Source: a virus. From it: a stretch of DNA of 64,000 nt. Within the stretch, counting starts at the first letter, position 1, and the number at the start of each line of letters is the position of its first letter. The notes beneath the pieces were generated by a model, which was given only the letters and a program-made list of their open reading frames with translations, made no database searches and was not told the origin of the DNA. Both the position numbers and the translations under genes were made by a program. Positions 1 to 7,655 of this stretch are shown here, in pieces. Location of the stretch: the IMG/VR virus record IMGVR_UViG_3300044612_001963, positions 1 to 64,000 of that record; one strand, 5' to 3'.

Positions 1-127
1 GCCAGGCAACCAGATCATCTATGCCCTCATCCACCTCAGGCTCGGGCTGGTCGTAACGACCCCAAAACACTTCGGCCAAGCCCTCCGCATCACCAGGCAC
101 TGGCATGGGCAACCCCTCCGGCTCGGG
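1..127. repeat. 127-bp exact terminal repeat, left copy
   Basis: Bases 1-127 are identical to 63755-63881. Identity begins at the first base of the window and stops at base 128 (c here, t at 63882). Imperfect similarity continues for about 25 more bases and reappears near 227. The exact length of 127 equals a common maximal k-mer of de Bruijn assemblers, so I read this as a graph-junction overlap (circular closure or strain variant) rather than a biological duplication. Confidence 0.9.
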
Positions 128-262
128 CTGGGCCAGGGCGGTGCGGGTGCGGTCCAATAAGTCTTGCTCTGGATCTTCTCCGGGCCAGCCGCACTCAAGG
201 TCTTTCCTGCCCTGTAGATGATTGGCCAGCTCAGCACACAACGCTCTGAAATCAGTGGTCAT
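1..262 (-). CDS. hypothetical protein, N-terminal part (runs off left edge)
   Basis: The reading frame starts with ATG at 262 and is open to base 1, giving 87 residues. From about residue 39 it is nearly identical to the protein at 63438-64000 (shared TRTALAQPEPEGL and the following acidic, Pro-Glu-rich stretch). The first residues (MTTDFRALCAELA) have a counterpart in ARCAELA at the right edge. If the genome closes, this is the true 5' end of the gene whose 3' end is at 63438. The start overlaps the stop of the upstream gene by 4 bases (ATGA). Function unknown. Confidence 0.75.
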   Translation of the reverse strand, partial: MTTDFRALCAELANHLQGRKDLECGWPGEDPEQDLLDRTRTALAQPEPEGLPMPVPGDAEGLAEVFWGRYDQPEPEVDEGIDDLVAW

Positions 263-537
263 CGTGCATCTCCAGCGTGGGTGAATCCATCCAGCCAGTC
301 CGCCACTGAACTGGACCCGCCGTGCCGCTCCCTGAGCACCTGCCACAGCTCACCGGCGACGCTGCGGGCGACACCAGAGCACATTTTGCAGGGCTTAGAG
401 CACCGGGCCGGCATGGGGCAGGCGGCCAAGGATAACCGGGTGGAGGGTGTTGGCGTGGGCTGGGCCTGATCGCTGGTGACAGGCGCGGTGGCAATGCGGG
501 CCATGGCTTGCTGGGTGGGGGTGGTAAGGGTGATCAT
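259..537 (-). CDS. hypothetical small Cys-containing protein
   Basis: This 92-residue protein has a C-x2-C pair (KPCKMC) in its middle and a C-terminal half (VAGELWQVLRE...ADWL) that matches the 64-residue protein at 62419-62613 (VAGELCLVLLE...ADWI), including RLSLAACP versus RLALAACP. The two are therefore paralogues in the same minus-strand operon. ATG at 537 follows a CCCCACCCC-type leader without Shine-Dalgarno. The Cys pair could bind zinc, but four ligands are not evident. Function unknown. Confidence 0.7.
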   Translation of the reverse strand: MITLTTPTQQAMARIATAPVTSDQAQPTPTPSTRLSLAACPMPARCSKPCKMCSGVARSVAGELWQVLRERHGGSSSVADWLDGFTHAGDAR

Positions 538-576
538 TGCGGGGTGGGGTTGTGGATGCGGTCGTTGGGGAGGAGG

Positions 577-1095
577 TCAGGCCACCTCCCGGTCACGAGG
601 GTCCGCCCAGGCCAGGCCAATCAGGCGGAACAGCTCTGGCTCGGTGCGCACTGGCACCACCGATCCGTCGGCGCGCCGAAGCAGACCGCCTTCGGAGTGG
701 AACCCGCCACGCACCCAGCCCCTGGCCAGCACCTGGTGACTCCACTCTGCGGAGCCAGTGCGGATCGCCCGCTGCAGGCCGTAGCCATCGGCCTCGACCA
801 TGAACAGGTCGAGGCCGATGCCCTCGGGCAGAATCCGCTGCGTGTACTTGCATGGGAGCTCCCCCCGCACCTTCGGCCACTGGTTCACCACGGTGGCTAG
901 GCCGCTGGCGAACAGGGGCGAGGGGTCGTAGGGCTTCGGCACGCAGACGATCTCGATGTCGCCGATCGTGGGCCGCTGCCGTCGGATGCTGCCGGCGAGG
1001 CTGATCACCTCGCAGTGCGGGTCGAGCTGCTCCATCACCCCCACGGCGATGGCCTCGGCCTGGGCCAGGGGGATGCGACTGGTGGTGGTGCTCAT
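577..1095 (-). CDS. minimal PolX-type nucleotidyltransferase (DNA polymerase beta-like)
   Basis: 172 residues carrying the palm signature of family X polymerases: AGSIRRQRPTIGDIEIV (G-S-x-R-R and the D-x-E metal pair) near residues 34-50, and LDLF near residue 95 as the third acidic position. The C-terminal part (RTGSAEW...LARG...TEPELFRLIGL...R) resembles the PolX thumb, whose families read TGS...N...A..KG...TE..I...LGL. The usual N-terminal 8-kDa/HhH domain is missing, so it is much shorter than cellular PolX (over 300 aa). Probably a repair or end-processing enzyme working with the SSB, recombinase and nuclease of this operon. Fold assignment is firm; activity is inferred. Confidence 0.75.
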   Translation of the reverse strand: MSTTTSRIPLAQAEAIAVGVMEQLDPHCEVISLAGSIRRQRPTIGDIEIVCVPKPYDPSPLFASGLATVVNQWPKVRGELPCKYTQRILPEGIGLDLFMVEADGYGLQRAIRTGSAEWSHQVLARGWVRGGFHSEGGLLRRADGSVVPVRTEPELFRLIGLAWADPRDREVA

Positions 1096-1232
1096 CGGGA
1101 GGTGGGGTTGTGGAGTCGGTCGTTCACGATCCGCCGGAGCAGATCGTTCATCCCCTCGCCAGGACGGAGCTGGCGGCGGAGCGACTCAATCTCGGGGAGG
1201 GTGAGGCAGATGGTTAGGCGGCGGGTTTCCAT
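1092..1232 (-). CDS. small ribbon-helix-helix protein (46 aa)
   Basis: ATG at 1232 overlaps the methyltransferase stop (TAATG), and the stop overlaps the next gene's start. The 46-residue product begins METRRLTICLTLPE and continues IESLRRQL...GMNDLLRRIVNDRL: a short beta strand and two helices as in MetJ/Arc proteins. Such proteins bind operators as dimers. The tight coupling on both sides indicates one transcript with the methyltransferase and PolX-like gene. The target is unknown; autoregulation of this operon is an inference. Confidence 0.65.
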   Translation of the reverse strand: METRRLTICLTLPEIESLRRQLRPGEGMNDLLRRIVNDRLHNPTSR

Positions 1233-2203
1233 TAGGCGGCCTCCATCTCATCAAGGTTGATCAGACTGCCCTGGTCAGGGTCGCGTGTGTCCTCTACGGC
1301 GATCTCCATGTTCTTGATTGCTTGATTGAAATACGACTCTTTCAACTCGATACCGATGCCACGGCGGCCTAGCGACACCGCCCCGTAGACCTCACTGCCC
1401 ACACCCATAAATGGGGTTAGCACTGTCTCACCAGGGTTTGACCGCAAGCAGATGGCACGATCGATCACATCCAGTTGCAGCGGGTGAACGTGTTTTTCGT
1501 CATCAGGATCCTTGCCATCACGAAACGGCAGAACCCGGCCCATGTTGATGTCATCCCAGATAGATGAGGCATACCGACGCCAGATCCAATGGCTGAAACG
1601 GTTTTCGGTTTGCTTGCCTTTCCAGCCCTTGTAGCGGTGCAGCTCTTGGGGAATGGGACACTCTCCAGCGTAATGGTCAAGACCGGTCGGATTGGCGATG
1701 GGGATCTTGTTCTCTCCGCTGCGGCGGAAGATCAGCAAATAATCAGCGGATGCAACACCAGCAAAAGCCGCATCATCCACGATCGTTTTATGCGCCAGGT
1801 TCTTCACCATCGTGCGATTGCGCACCCATAGCGGTTCTTTCCAGATGGTGTGGCGGGCCACGTAATGCCAGCCGTGCTGCTCATGCAACCGCACAATTGC
1901 GCCAGGCAGATCAAACAGCGCATCCTGCCCGCTGTTGCCGGTTGGAATGTCCGTGCAGTGAACAGCGGTCAACCTGCCAGGCAGTGTTAGGCGGTGCAGT
2001 TGCGACACCACATAGCCGTAGTGAAGCAGGAACTGATCATAGTCGTTGTTGTTGCTGATGTCCCTCTCGTTTGAGCTGTAGACGTACAGGCCAGCGAACG
2101 GTGGGGAATAGATCGAAAAGTGAACGGACTCGCTCGGCAGTCCCTGCATCACTTCGATGCAGTCGCCGTGATAGATCGCGTAACGGTCAGTGATTACAGC
2201 CAT
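1232..2203 (-). CDS. DNA methyltransferase (N4-cytosine/N6-adenine type)
   Basis: 323 residues of the amino-methyltransferase fold in beta-class order: motif IV SPPF at residues 33-36, preceded by the target-proximal GDCIEVM, and the AdoMet-binding motif I FMGVGS at 265-270 followed by GIGIELKESY at 282-291. SPPY/F is most frequent in N4-cytosine enzymes, but N6-adenine cannot be excluded. No partner restriction endonuclease was found, so it is probably an orphan phage methylase protecting against host restriction or marking phage DNA. It overlaps the SNF2-like gene upstream by 10 bases. Confidence 0.88.
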   Translation of the reverse strand: MAVITDRYAIYHGDCIEVMQGLPSESVHFSIYSPPFAGLYVYSSNERDISNNNDYDQFLLHYGYVVSQLHRLTLPGRLTAVHCTDIPTGNSGQDALFDLPGAIVRLHEQHGWHYVARHTIWKEPLWVRNRTMVKNLAHKTIVDDAAFAGVASADYLLIFRRSGENKIPIANPTGLDHYAGECPIPQELHRYKGWKGKQTENRFSHWIWRRYASSIWDDINMGRVLPFRDGKDPDDEKHVHPLQLDVIDRAICLRSNPGETVLTPFMGVGSEVYGAVSLGRRGIGIELKESYFNQAIKNMEIAVEDTRDPDQGSLINLDEMEAA

Positions 2204-3561
2204 GGCGGCAGGGTGATGGTGGTAGTGTTGTAGGTGGGCTTGCTGATGGCGATGGAGTGGTTCATCTCTGTCACCAGATTGGAAAACATCTGCTCAGCCT
2301 GTTGCCGTTTGCGGCTGAGGTTTTCCATGATTCGCCGCTCCCCTTCCGTCAGGATGATGTCAACCTTGACGGCATGCTTTTGGCCGAACCGCCAGCATCG
2401 GCGGACCGACTGGTAGTACTGCTCAAAGCTGTGAGATGGGAAATACGTGATGTGGTTGCAGTGTTGGAAGTTGAGGCCCCATGCGCCGATCTTGGGCTTA
2501 GTGATCAGCACCCTGGCGCGACCTTCTGCAAAGTCCACCAGCCTTGACTCCTTCACATCATCCCGATCAGATCCAGAGACCTGAATTGAGTCGGGGACTA
2601 GCTGCTGCAACAGGTTTCCCTCCTCGTTCAGGTGGCACCACACCAGAGCGGGTTTGCCCGTAGTGGCGACCATGTCCGCGACCTGTTCGCAGCGCTCCTG
2701 AACGGTGCGCTTCTTCTCTGCCCGCTGCTCCCGTAGGTCGGTGGCAGGCATGGCAAACAGCATCCCCTCCGGCACCGTGCTGGTTTCGATCAGGTGATCG
2801 ATCTCATTCAGTGGCGGCAGGATGAAGCGGCCATCGTCAAAGCCAAGGTCTGAGGGCTTGCGGCAGGCCCTGGCCCAGCTGGTGACCCATCTCCAGAACG
2901 GCTGCTCAGCGTGCCCCTTAAAGCGCCATTTAGGAGCCTCTCCGTACATCCGCCGGCTAGTCAGGTTGTTCTGGTCGTTCTTGAAGAACCGCGCCAGCAT
3001 GTCCATGTGGCCCATGTAGCCGAGGGCCTCAGAGCTGGTGCCCAGCTCAATGAAGTCATTGGGCGCGGCGGTGGCGGTGGCCAGCAGCCGGTAGGGCACC
3101 TTGCGCATGAAGTCGGTGATCTCGTTACGGCGTGCCCCGTCAAACGACTTGAGGATGCTGGATTCATCGCAGACAACACCGCCGAAGTCGGCGGGGTTGA
3201 ATGCTGACAGCCGTTCATAGTTCGTGATCACGATCCGCCCCATCACGCTGCCATCGCTGGAGCGGTGAGCCTCAATGCCGAACTTTTCACCCTCGCGGAT
3301 GGTCTGCGCGGCGACGGCCAGCGGGGTCAGGATCAGCACCGGGCGGCCGGTGTGACGCGCCACGTTTTCAGCCCATGTGAGCTGCATGGCGGTTTTGCCC
3401 AGGCCGCAGTCCGCAAAGATTGCAGCGCGGCCCTTGCGGACAGCCCACTCGACTAGGGCTTGCTGGAAGTCAAACAGCTGCGGCGGCATGAACACTGGAT
3501 CGAAGCCGTGGTCGGCGCCGGTGTGGAGCTTGCGGTCTAGGAACTCGGCGTAGGTGGTCAT
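2194..3561 (-). CDS. SNF2-like superfamily 2 helicase/ATPase
   Basis: 455 residues with Walker A DCGLGKT (51-57), motif II DESS (132-135, in place of DEAH), motif III TATAAPND (162-169) and a C-terminal motif VI QSVRRCWRFGQ. This matches phage SNF2-family helicases that translocate on duplex DNA. It sits directly upstream of and overlaps the DNA methyltransferase, and the pair is encoded with SSB and a RecA-like ATPase, so a role in replication or recombination, or remodelling together with the methylase, is likely. ATG at 3561 overlaps the previous stop by 4 bases. Confidence 0.88.
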   Translation of the reverse strand: MTTYAEFLDRKLHTGADHGFDPVFMPPQLFDFQQALVEWAVRKGRAAIFADCGLGKTAMQLTWAENVARHTGRPVLILTPLAVAAQTIREGEKFGIEAHRSSDGSVMGRIVITNYERLSAFNPADFGGVVCDESSILKSFDGARRNEITDFMRKVPYRLLATATAAPNDFIELGTSSEALGYMGHMDMLARFFKNDQNNLTSRRMYGEAPKWRFKGHAEQPFWRWVTSWARACRKPSDLGFDDGRFILPPLNEIDHLIETSTVPEGMLFAMPATDLREQRAEKKRTVQERCEQVADMVATTGKPALVWCHLNEEGNLLQQLVPDSIQVSGSDRDDVKESRLVDFAEGRARVLITKPKIGAWGLNFQHCNHITYFPSHSFEQYYQSVRRCWRFGQKHAVKVDIILTEGERRIMENLSRKRQQAEQMFSNLVTEMNHSIAISKPTYNTTTITLPPWL

Positions 3562-3773
3562 CGCAGATCCTCCCGCAGCATCCGCGCTGCGTCGTGCGCC
3601 GACAGCCGGCCCTCATTGCGCTGGTGCATCACCAGCAGCTCAGCGGCCAGATGCTCGATCACGGCAGCCACGCCACGGCGGCGGGCGGAGGCGTCGGGCC
3701 AGGCCTGCAGTGCATCGTTGAAGGCCTCTTCATAGGCCACGGTGCAGCGGCCTAGCAGGGTGTTGTCAGGCAT
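3558..3773 (-). CDS. hypothetical small helical protein
   Basis: 71 residues (MPDNTLLGRCTVAYEEAF...), largely alpha-helical, with an Arg-rich stretch (ASARRRGVAAVIEHLAAELL). No family recognised. ATG at 3773 overlaps the preceding stop as TGATG; a GTG three bases upstream (3776) is an alternative start. Its stop overlaps the SNF2 gene start, so translation is probably coupled. Confidence 0.6.
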   Translation of the reverse strand: MPDNTLLGRCTVAYEEAFNDALQAWPDASARRRGVAAVIEHLAAELLVMHQRNEGRLSAHDAARMLREDLR

Positions 3774-3898
3774 CACTCCCCCTCCCCCACCAACCGCTCA
3801 CACAATGCCCACCACAGCGACGTGGCCAGGGCGGCGGTGCCGACAATGATCAGCACGGCGATGCTTTCGACCATGCCGGCGAGGATGGAGAGGGTCAC
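3773..3898 (-). CDS. small single-span membrane protein (41 aa)
   Basis: GTG at 3898 overlaps the upstream stop (GTGA). The 41-residue product has one hydrophobic segment, roughly residues 4-31 (ILAGMVESIAVLIIVGTAAL...), ending in an acidic tail (LVGEGE). It lies in a tightly packed operon with 4-5 base overlaps on both sides, which supports it being real despite its size. Function unknown. Confidence 0.5.
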   Translation of the reverse strand: MTLSILAGMVESIAVLIIVGTAALATSLWWALCERLVGEGE

Positions 3899-4182
3899 TG
3901 GGATACCTCCGCATCGGCCGGTGGTTTCATGGCCTGGATTCGGCCGTGCTCGTTTTGTGCACGCTCGAGCCGGCTACGGGCGGCGTCCAGTTCGAGCTCA
4001 GCCTTGGCCAGCATCGCGGCGTGGGCATCGGCCCAGGTTTCGTGGTAACTGGCCCAGCTGCCTGATCGGGATTCGCGGCGGCCGTTGCGCTCAGCAGGCC
4101 ACACGAAACCGGCTGTGACCTTGGTGCAGGGGACGGGCTTGATTTCGCCCCACGAGAGGCACCACATCGTGATGGTGCTCAC
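3895..4182 (-). CDS. hypothetical protein
   Basis: 95 residues. The N-terminal half carries aromatic and Cys residues (MWCLSWGEIKPVPCTK, WASYHETWADAHAAM); the second half is a helical, Ala/Glu/Arg-rich coiled-coil-like segment (LAKAELELDAARSRLERAQ). No known family recognised. It overlaps both neighbours by 4 bases, so it belongs to the same polycistronic message as SSB. Confidence 0.6.
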   Translation of the reverse strand: MSTITMWCLSWGEIKPVPCTKVTAGFVWPAERNGRRESRSGSWASYHETWADAHAAMLAKAELELDAARSRLERAQNEHGRIQAMKPPADAEVSQ

Positions 4183-4457
4183 AACTCCACCTCCCTCACC
4201 TGCTGCCGCAGCGCCCGCAGCAGCACCGCCGTGGGCGATTCCCTGAGCATCCCCAGCTGGTGATCGATCAGCATCAGCACCCGGCCGCGCATCAGCTCCT
4301 GGCCCTGGGATAGGGCAGCCTGCAGCGCCGGGGATTCGTGCAGCGCCTCAGTGGCACGGGCCACGGCGGCCTGCTCGGCGGCGAGGGCTTGGCGGTCGGT
4401 TTCGATGTAGGCCAGCAGGTCGTTCAGCTGCTGGCGGATGGTGTCGATTTTCGGCAT
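4179..4457 (-). CDS. hypothetical coiled-coil protein
   Basis: 92 residues, almost entirely helical (IRQQLNDLLAYIETDRQALAAEQAAVARATEAL...), compatible with a dimeric coiled coil. It is placed three bases downstream of the SSB gene. No enzymatic motif is visible. A role as an SSB or replication accessory is only suggested by position. Confidence 0.6.
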   Translation of the reverse strand: MPKIDTIRQQLNDLLAYIETDRQALAAEQAAVARATEALHESPALQAALSQGQELMRGRVLMLIDHQLGMLRESPTAVLLRALRQQVREVEL

Positions 4458-4460
4458 GGG

Positions 4461-4910
4461 TCAGAAGGGAACGTCGTCTTCGTTGATGTCGCTAGCGCTC
4501 GACTCCCACACCGACCCACCGGCAGCAGGTACTGCAGCAGGCTTGGCAGCGGTGGCCGGCGCGGTGGTGTCAACCGGCGCCCAGCTGTGCAGCTTCAGTA
4601 CCGGCTGGTGGCGGGGCTCGCCGGTTTGCTTATCGGTCCATGACTCGAAACGGATCCGACCGGTGCAGTCGATCAGCTGGCCTTTCTTGGCGTTGTTGGC
4701 GAACTCTTGGGCTGCCTCAAACCAGATTTCAAGCTTCAGCCAATCAGGCTCCTTGCCGTCATCACGACCCTTCTTTTCAGGGTTATCAACTGCAATCTTG
4801 GCGTTGGCCACCATGGAGTTGGCGAGGTACTTGATCTCAGGGTCGGCAGCCAGTCGGCCACGGAAGCTGTAGGTCTGGGCGCGGAGCAGGGTCTGGACTA
4901 GAGCGTTCAT
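4461..4910 (-). CDS. ssb: single-stranded DNA-binding protein
   Basis: 149 residues with an OB-fold-like core (YSFRGRLAADPEIKYLANS, W.KLEIWFEAAQEFANNAKKGQLIDCTGRI, SWTDKQTGE...LKLHSW), a Pro/Ala-rich linker and a C-terminal acidic tip ending DDVPF, the hallmark that recruits replication and recombination partners. It binds ssDNA during replication and recombination, immediately downstream of the RecA-like gene. ATG at 4910 is preceded by an AACACCCACC leader. Confidence 0.9.
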   Translation of the reverse strand: MNALVQTLLRAQTYSFRGRLAADPEIKYLANSMVANAKIAVDNPEKKGRDDGKEPDWLKLEIWFEAAQEFANNAKKGQLIDCTGRIRFESWTDKQTGEPRHQPVLKLHSWAPVDTTAPATAAKPAAVPAAGGSVWESSASDINEDDVPF

Positions 4911-4955
4911 GGTGGGTGTTGTGGTTGTTAAACAGCATCGCAGCAGGGCAGCCGA

Positions 4956-5999
4956 TCAGGCCGCCCATGCTGCTGGCAGGTCGTCCGGGTCGTCCTGCTC
5001 GTCGGGATCTGGGAATCCAGGCTCGCTGAACACCTCAGCCGGCACAGAGTCATCGGCAGCTGGTGCCGGTGCCGCCGCCGGTGCGCTCCCCAGGTCCAGC
5101 GCCGCCCCGGTCCTGCTGTCTGCCCCAGCATTCCACGACTGGATGATCCCTGCTGTGTTTAGCGCATGGTTCATCAGGTGCTGGAGCACCGCCGGCTTGG
5201 CACCCTCCAGCGTGCCCGTACTGCTGCCAGTGCACTGCGCCAGCATCGCTTGCTGGCCTAGCTCGGTCAGTCCAACAGCTCGGGCCTTCGCCATGATCTG
5301 CTGCGCCATCGTCATCGGCGGTGCACCTTCGTCAAGCCATGACGCCATCGCGGCACCCAGATCCTCGCCGGGCTTTTCAATGATCTGATCTTGGAACTTC
5401 CCAGAGCGATCCTTGAGTACCGTCAGCATGTGCTCAGTGGTCAGCTCAAACAGCATGTCGAACTCGTACTCGATTCCCTTGCCTTGCTCAGGCGTCAGGC
5501 CAACGCGCACTGGCTTGCTCTTGCCGCCGCCAGTCTGCTCGGTGCTCCACTCGGTCTTCGATCGCATCGTGGCAATCACGTGACCTGGGAAGTCAAGGAT
5601 GGCATCAACGAGTGCTTTCTGCTTCGGCGTCCCCTCAGACCAGGCTGACCAGGTATTCCCCCGGTACTTGGCCTTAGCGATGGCATCGATCTCAGTCAGC
5701 AGCTCTTGCCATGCGTGAGTCATGCTGTCAATGATCAGCACGTTGTAACCGGCCTGGCCGGCAGCGTTGATAGCGGTCACGTAATCCTTGATCGTGTGCT
5801 GCTTACTGGGCAGGTTGCACACGTCAAAATCAAACCGATCGGCGTACTTCGATGCGGTGCCCCGCTCGCTGTCAACAACAGCTATGGGACCGCCAATGCC
5901 GGTCGCGAGCCGCAATGCGGTAAAGGTCTTGCCAGCTCCTGACGGGCCGAACAGCGCGGCCCGGAGCTTGGCGGCCTCCTTGGTGGCCTTCTGAAACAT
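4956..5999 (-). CDS. Sak4-like RecA-fold recombinase ATPase
   Basis: 347 residues. Walker A GPSGAGKT at 18-25, a VVDSE strand near 41-45 and Walker B VLIIDS ending at Asp91 form a RecA-type P-loop core. The C-terminal third is Pro/Ala-rich and ends in acidic clusters (DPDEQDDPDD). The architecture fits phage Sak4-type single-strand annealing/recombination ATPases that work with SSB, and the SSB gene is next downstream. The operon promoter lies just upstream at 6026-6054, and the leader reads CCACCACCACACACCACC before ATG 5999. Confidence 0.8.
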   Translation of the reverse strand: MFQKATKEAAKLRAALFGPSGAGKTFTALRLATGIGGPIAVVDSERGTASKYADRFDFDVCNLPSKQHTIKDYVTAINAAGQAGYNVLIIDSMTHAWQELLTEIDAIAKAKYRGNTWSAWSEGTPKQKALVDAILDFPGHVIATMRSKTEWSTEQTGGGKSKPVRVGLTPEQGKGIEYEFDMLFELTTEHMLTVLKDRSGKFQDQIIEKPGEDLGAAMASWLDEGAPPMTMAQQIMAKARAVGLTELGQQAMLAQCTGSSTGTLEGAKPAVLQHLMNHALNTAGIIQSWNAGADSRTGAALDLGSAPAAAPAPAADDSVPAEVFSEPGFPDPDEQDDPDDLPAAWAA

Positions 6000-6025
6000 G
6001 GTGGTGTGTGGTGGTGGCTCCCCGT

Positions 6026-6054
6026 ACTATACCGTTGCGGTTGCGAAAACGCAC
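6026..6054 (-). promoter_or_regulatory. operator-bearing promoter for the early left operon
   Basis: On the minus strand a -10 box TATAGT (6026-6031) lies 17 bp from a weak -35 (GTGCGT, 6049-6054). The spacer holds the tandem half-sites CGCAACCGCAACGG shared with the promoters at 61238 and 11844. Transcription would start about 20 bases before ATG 5999. Confidence 0.6.
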
Positions 6055-6064
6055 CCCCCCCCCC
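6054..6064. repeat. C11 homopolymer between divergent genes
   Basis: Eleven consecutive C residues lie between the -35 of the minus promoter and an operator palindrome. Tracts this long are prone to slippage and to sequencing length error. Confidence 0.8.
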
Positions 6065-6069
6065 ATGCA

Positions 6070-6085
6070 GTTGCTGCATAGCAAC
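6070..6085. promoter_or_regulatory. operator palindrome GTTGC-N6-GCAAC
   Basis: GTTGC TGCATA GCAAC is a perfect inverted repeat. It belongs to the same half-site family as the promoter-embedded operators and sits in the divergent control region between the recombinase operon (minus) and the gene at 6134 (plus). Confidence 0.6.
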
Positions 6086-6133
6086 GGCTGCTGCATTTCT
6101 GCACTAAAACGCAGCACATCGGCCTCACCCCTC

Positions 6134-6334
6134 ATGATCCGTATCCACTGCGCCACCCAGGACGAAGCCGACGCCGCCTGGCGCATGCTCACCCACGTCC
6201 CTGATCCCGACTTCCAGCCGGTCGCCCTACACCTGGACGGTCACGGCCAGCTCTACGTCGTCACTCGTGACCAGGAGGGCTCCCAGACATCAGCTCATCT
6301 CTCAGCTCACGTGGTCCGTACAGACCAGGCTTGA
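6134..6334 (+). CDS. hypothetical small protein, divergent from the recombinase operon
   Basis: ATG at 6134 gives a 66-residue product starting MIRIHCATQDEADAAWRML and containing an HLDGHGQLYVV beta-strand segment. The earlier start at 6008 would run through the promoter and operator region and is unlikely. The 3' end overlaps the convergent minus gene by 74 bases, which lowers confidence. No family recognised. Confidence 0.45.
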   Translation: MIRIHCATQDEADAAWRMLTHVPDPDFQPVALHLDGHGQLYVVTRDQEGSQTSAHLSAHVVRTDQA

Positions 6335-7109
6335 GCCGCCGGATAATGCGGATCATTTCCGCCAGGGCATGCAGCTCGCCTTCCAGCTCATCTGCGCTCA
6401 GCACGTGCTCACCAGCAATCACCCGCCGCATCCGCTGCTGCCGACCCCGATCACCGACCGGGTATGCCTGCATCAGGTTACGAGCGCCAACCATCGGCCC
6501 CCAGTTCCGCTCGCCGCAGATCCGGTCCAGCAGCTGCGCCAACGCGCCACTTGCAAGCCGTGCATCCGTCGCGGTCATCGGCGCGGCGCCCAGGTATGGC
6601 AGGTCGAGGTAGCCGGCCAGCACCTCGGCCATGTCGGCGAACTCCAGCGGTTCGTTGGGATGATCAGGATGCGGCAGCCATGCGGCGGAATCCAGCCATT
6701 TATCCTGCACGCCCCAGCCTGTATGGGGCCCGAGCTTCCGATGCGCGTACTCGCTGCCCTTTACCTGCCACAGCCAGATCGCCTGATTGGCGGCCGCCAT
6801 GGCGTCCAAATGTCGCCAGCTGGCGCCACGTGTGCGGCTGCCAGACTTGATCCGGCTGAGGGTGCCCTTATCCAGCATCCCCCGCTCGTTCAGGCCCCAA
6901 TCAGCAATCAGCAGCAGCTGCTCATAGCTCAGCCCTGATCGCGTCAGCCAGTAGTTCAGCAGCGATGACAGGTGCCGCACCCCGTTTTCGTGTCGGATCG
7001 TCGCCAGCCGCAAGGGTTCTGCCAGCCCGCCAAGCGGTTCTGGCGGTGGCTCGGGGCCGTTGGAAAACGGGAACGGCAGATCGGGGTGAGCCCCTGCGGT
7101 TAGTTTCAT
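6261..7109 (-). CDS. putative HTH DNA-binding protein (candidate repressor)
   Basis: 282 residues. Residues about 51-92 (LLNYWLTRSGLSYEQLLLIADWGL...GTLSRIKSGSRTRG) have the layout of an XRE-like helix-turn-helix with a conserved SRIKSG turn. The remainder is helical, with a basic patch (RGRQQRMRRVI) and no peptidase-type cleavage domain visible. It lies between the nuclease and recombinase genes and overlaps the nuclease stop by 4 bases. A lysogeny regulator acting on the GTTGC operators is plausible, but another replication-associated DNA-binding role cannot be excluded. Confidence 0.5.
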   Translation of the reverse strand: MKLTAGAHPDLPFPFSNGPEPPPEPLGGLAEPLRLATIRHENGVRHLSSLLNYWLTRSGLSYEQLLLIADWGLNERGMLDKGTLSRIKSGSRTRGASWRHLDAMAAANQAIWLWQVKGSEYAHRKLGPHTGWGVQDKWLDSAAWLPHPDHPNEPLEFADMAEVLAGYLDLPYLGAAPMTATDARLASGALAQLLDRICGERNWGPMVGARNLMQAYPVGDRGRQQRMRRVIAGEHVLSADELEGELHALAEMIRIIRRLKPGLYGPRELRDELMSGSPPGHE

Positions 7110-7531
7110 TGGCCAACCGTACCGCTATTGGTTGGTGTCGCGCTATGCAGTAGCGATTGTGCTTCCGCAACGCTACGAACTACACCCGAAATGCCCCCCG
7201 CTGCAGCGATGTGGTTGAGAAACGTTGCCTGCTCCGCCGTGGGGCGGCCCCGTTCGCTCTTCACCTCCAGCGCCACGAACTGTGCCAGCTCACCCACCCG
7301 CCGGTAGCCGATCAGGTCACTCGACCCGACGCATAGGCCAGCGTGCAGCGGCCGGCCGTTCCTGATCACCACGTCACCAGGCCGCAGACCAGCCGCCACC
7401 GCCCGCAGGTTCCCAGCCGTCACCCTGGTGGACTGCCCGGCCCAGCCCAGTCCGGTGTTGTTCCGCCACAGCCGCACGTCACCGCTGCCGCAGCTCAGCA
7501 GGATCCGTTGCTGAACAGCATGTTCTGACAT
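7106..7531 (-). CDS. VRR-NUC domain nuclease
   Basis: The chosen ATG at 7531 gives 141 residues starting MSEHAVQQRILLSCG, a typical VRR-NUC opening (E at the first helix, then RLWRNNTG). Catalytic-type residues follow: GSSDLIGY and FVALEVKSERGRPTAEQ (D...E-x-K of the PD-(D/E)xK fold). These standalone phage VRR-NUC proteins are thought to act as structure-specific nucleases in recombination. The longer frame to 7720 would cross an operator-like GCAAC stretch near 7540-7555 and the terminator, so the short start is preferred. Confidence 0.8.
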   Translation of the reverse strand: MSEHAVQQRILLSCGSGDVRLWRNNTGLGWAGQSTRVTAGNLRAVAAGLRPGDVVIRNGRPLHAGLCVGSSDLIGYRRVGELAQFVALEVKSERGRPTAEQATFLNHIAAAGGISGVVRSVAEAQSLLHSATPTNSGTVGQ

Positions 7532-7584
7532 TCGCTGCCGTTGCGATTGTGAAACGCCATAGTGCCACCAGAGAACACTTCTCG

Positions 7585-7611
7585 CCCCGCCCTGGTCCGG
7601 CGGGGTTTTTT
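7585..7611 (+). terminator. rho-independent terminator upstream of lysis cassette
   Basis: CCCCGCC (7585-7591), a 7-base loop, GGCGGGG (7599-7605) and six T residues (7606-7611). On the plus strand it lies just before the lysis genes, so it would shield them from read-through antisense to the early operon. Confidence 0.8.
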
Positions 7612-7655
7612 CTTGCAGGCCGGAAAACTCAGGTAGCCCGCCTGCAGCTGAATCG

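Noticed and set aside
1232-3561. Complete restriction-modification or defence island
   Set aside because: Methyltransferase and SNF2 helicase are present, but no endonuclease or effector gene lies nearby.
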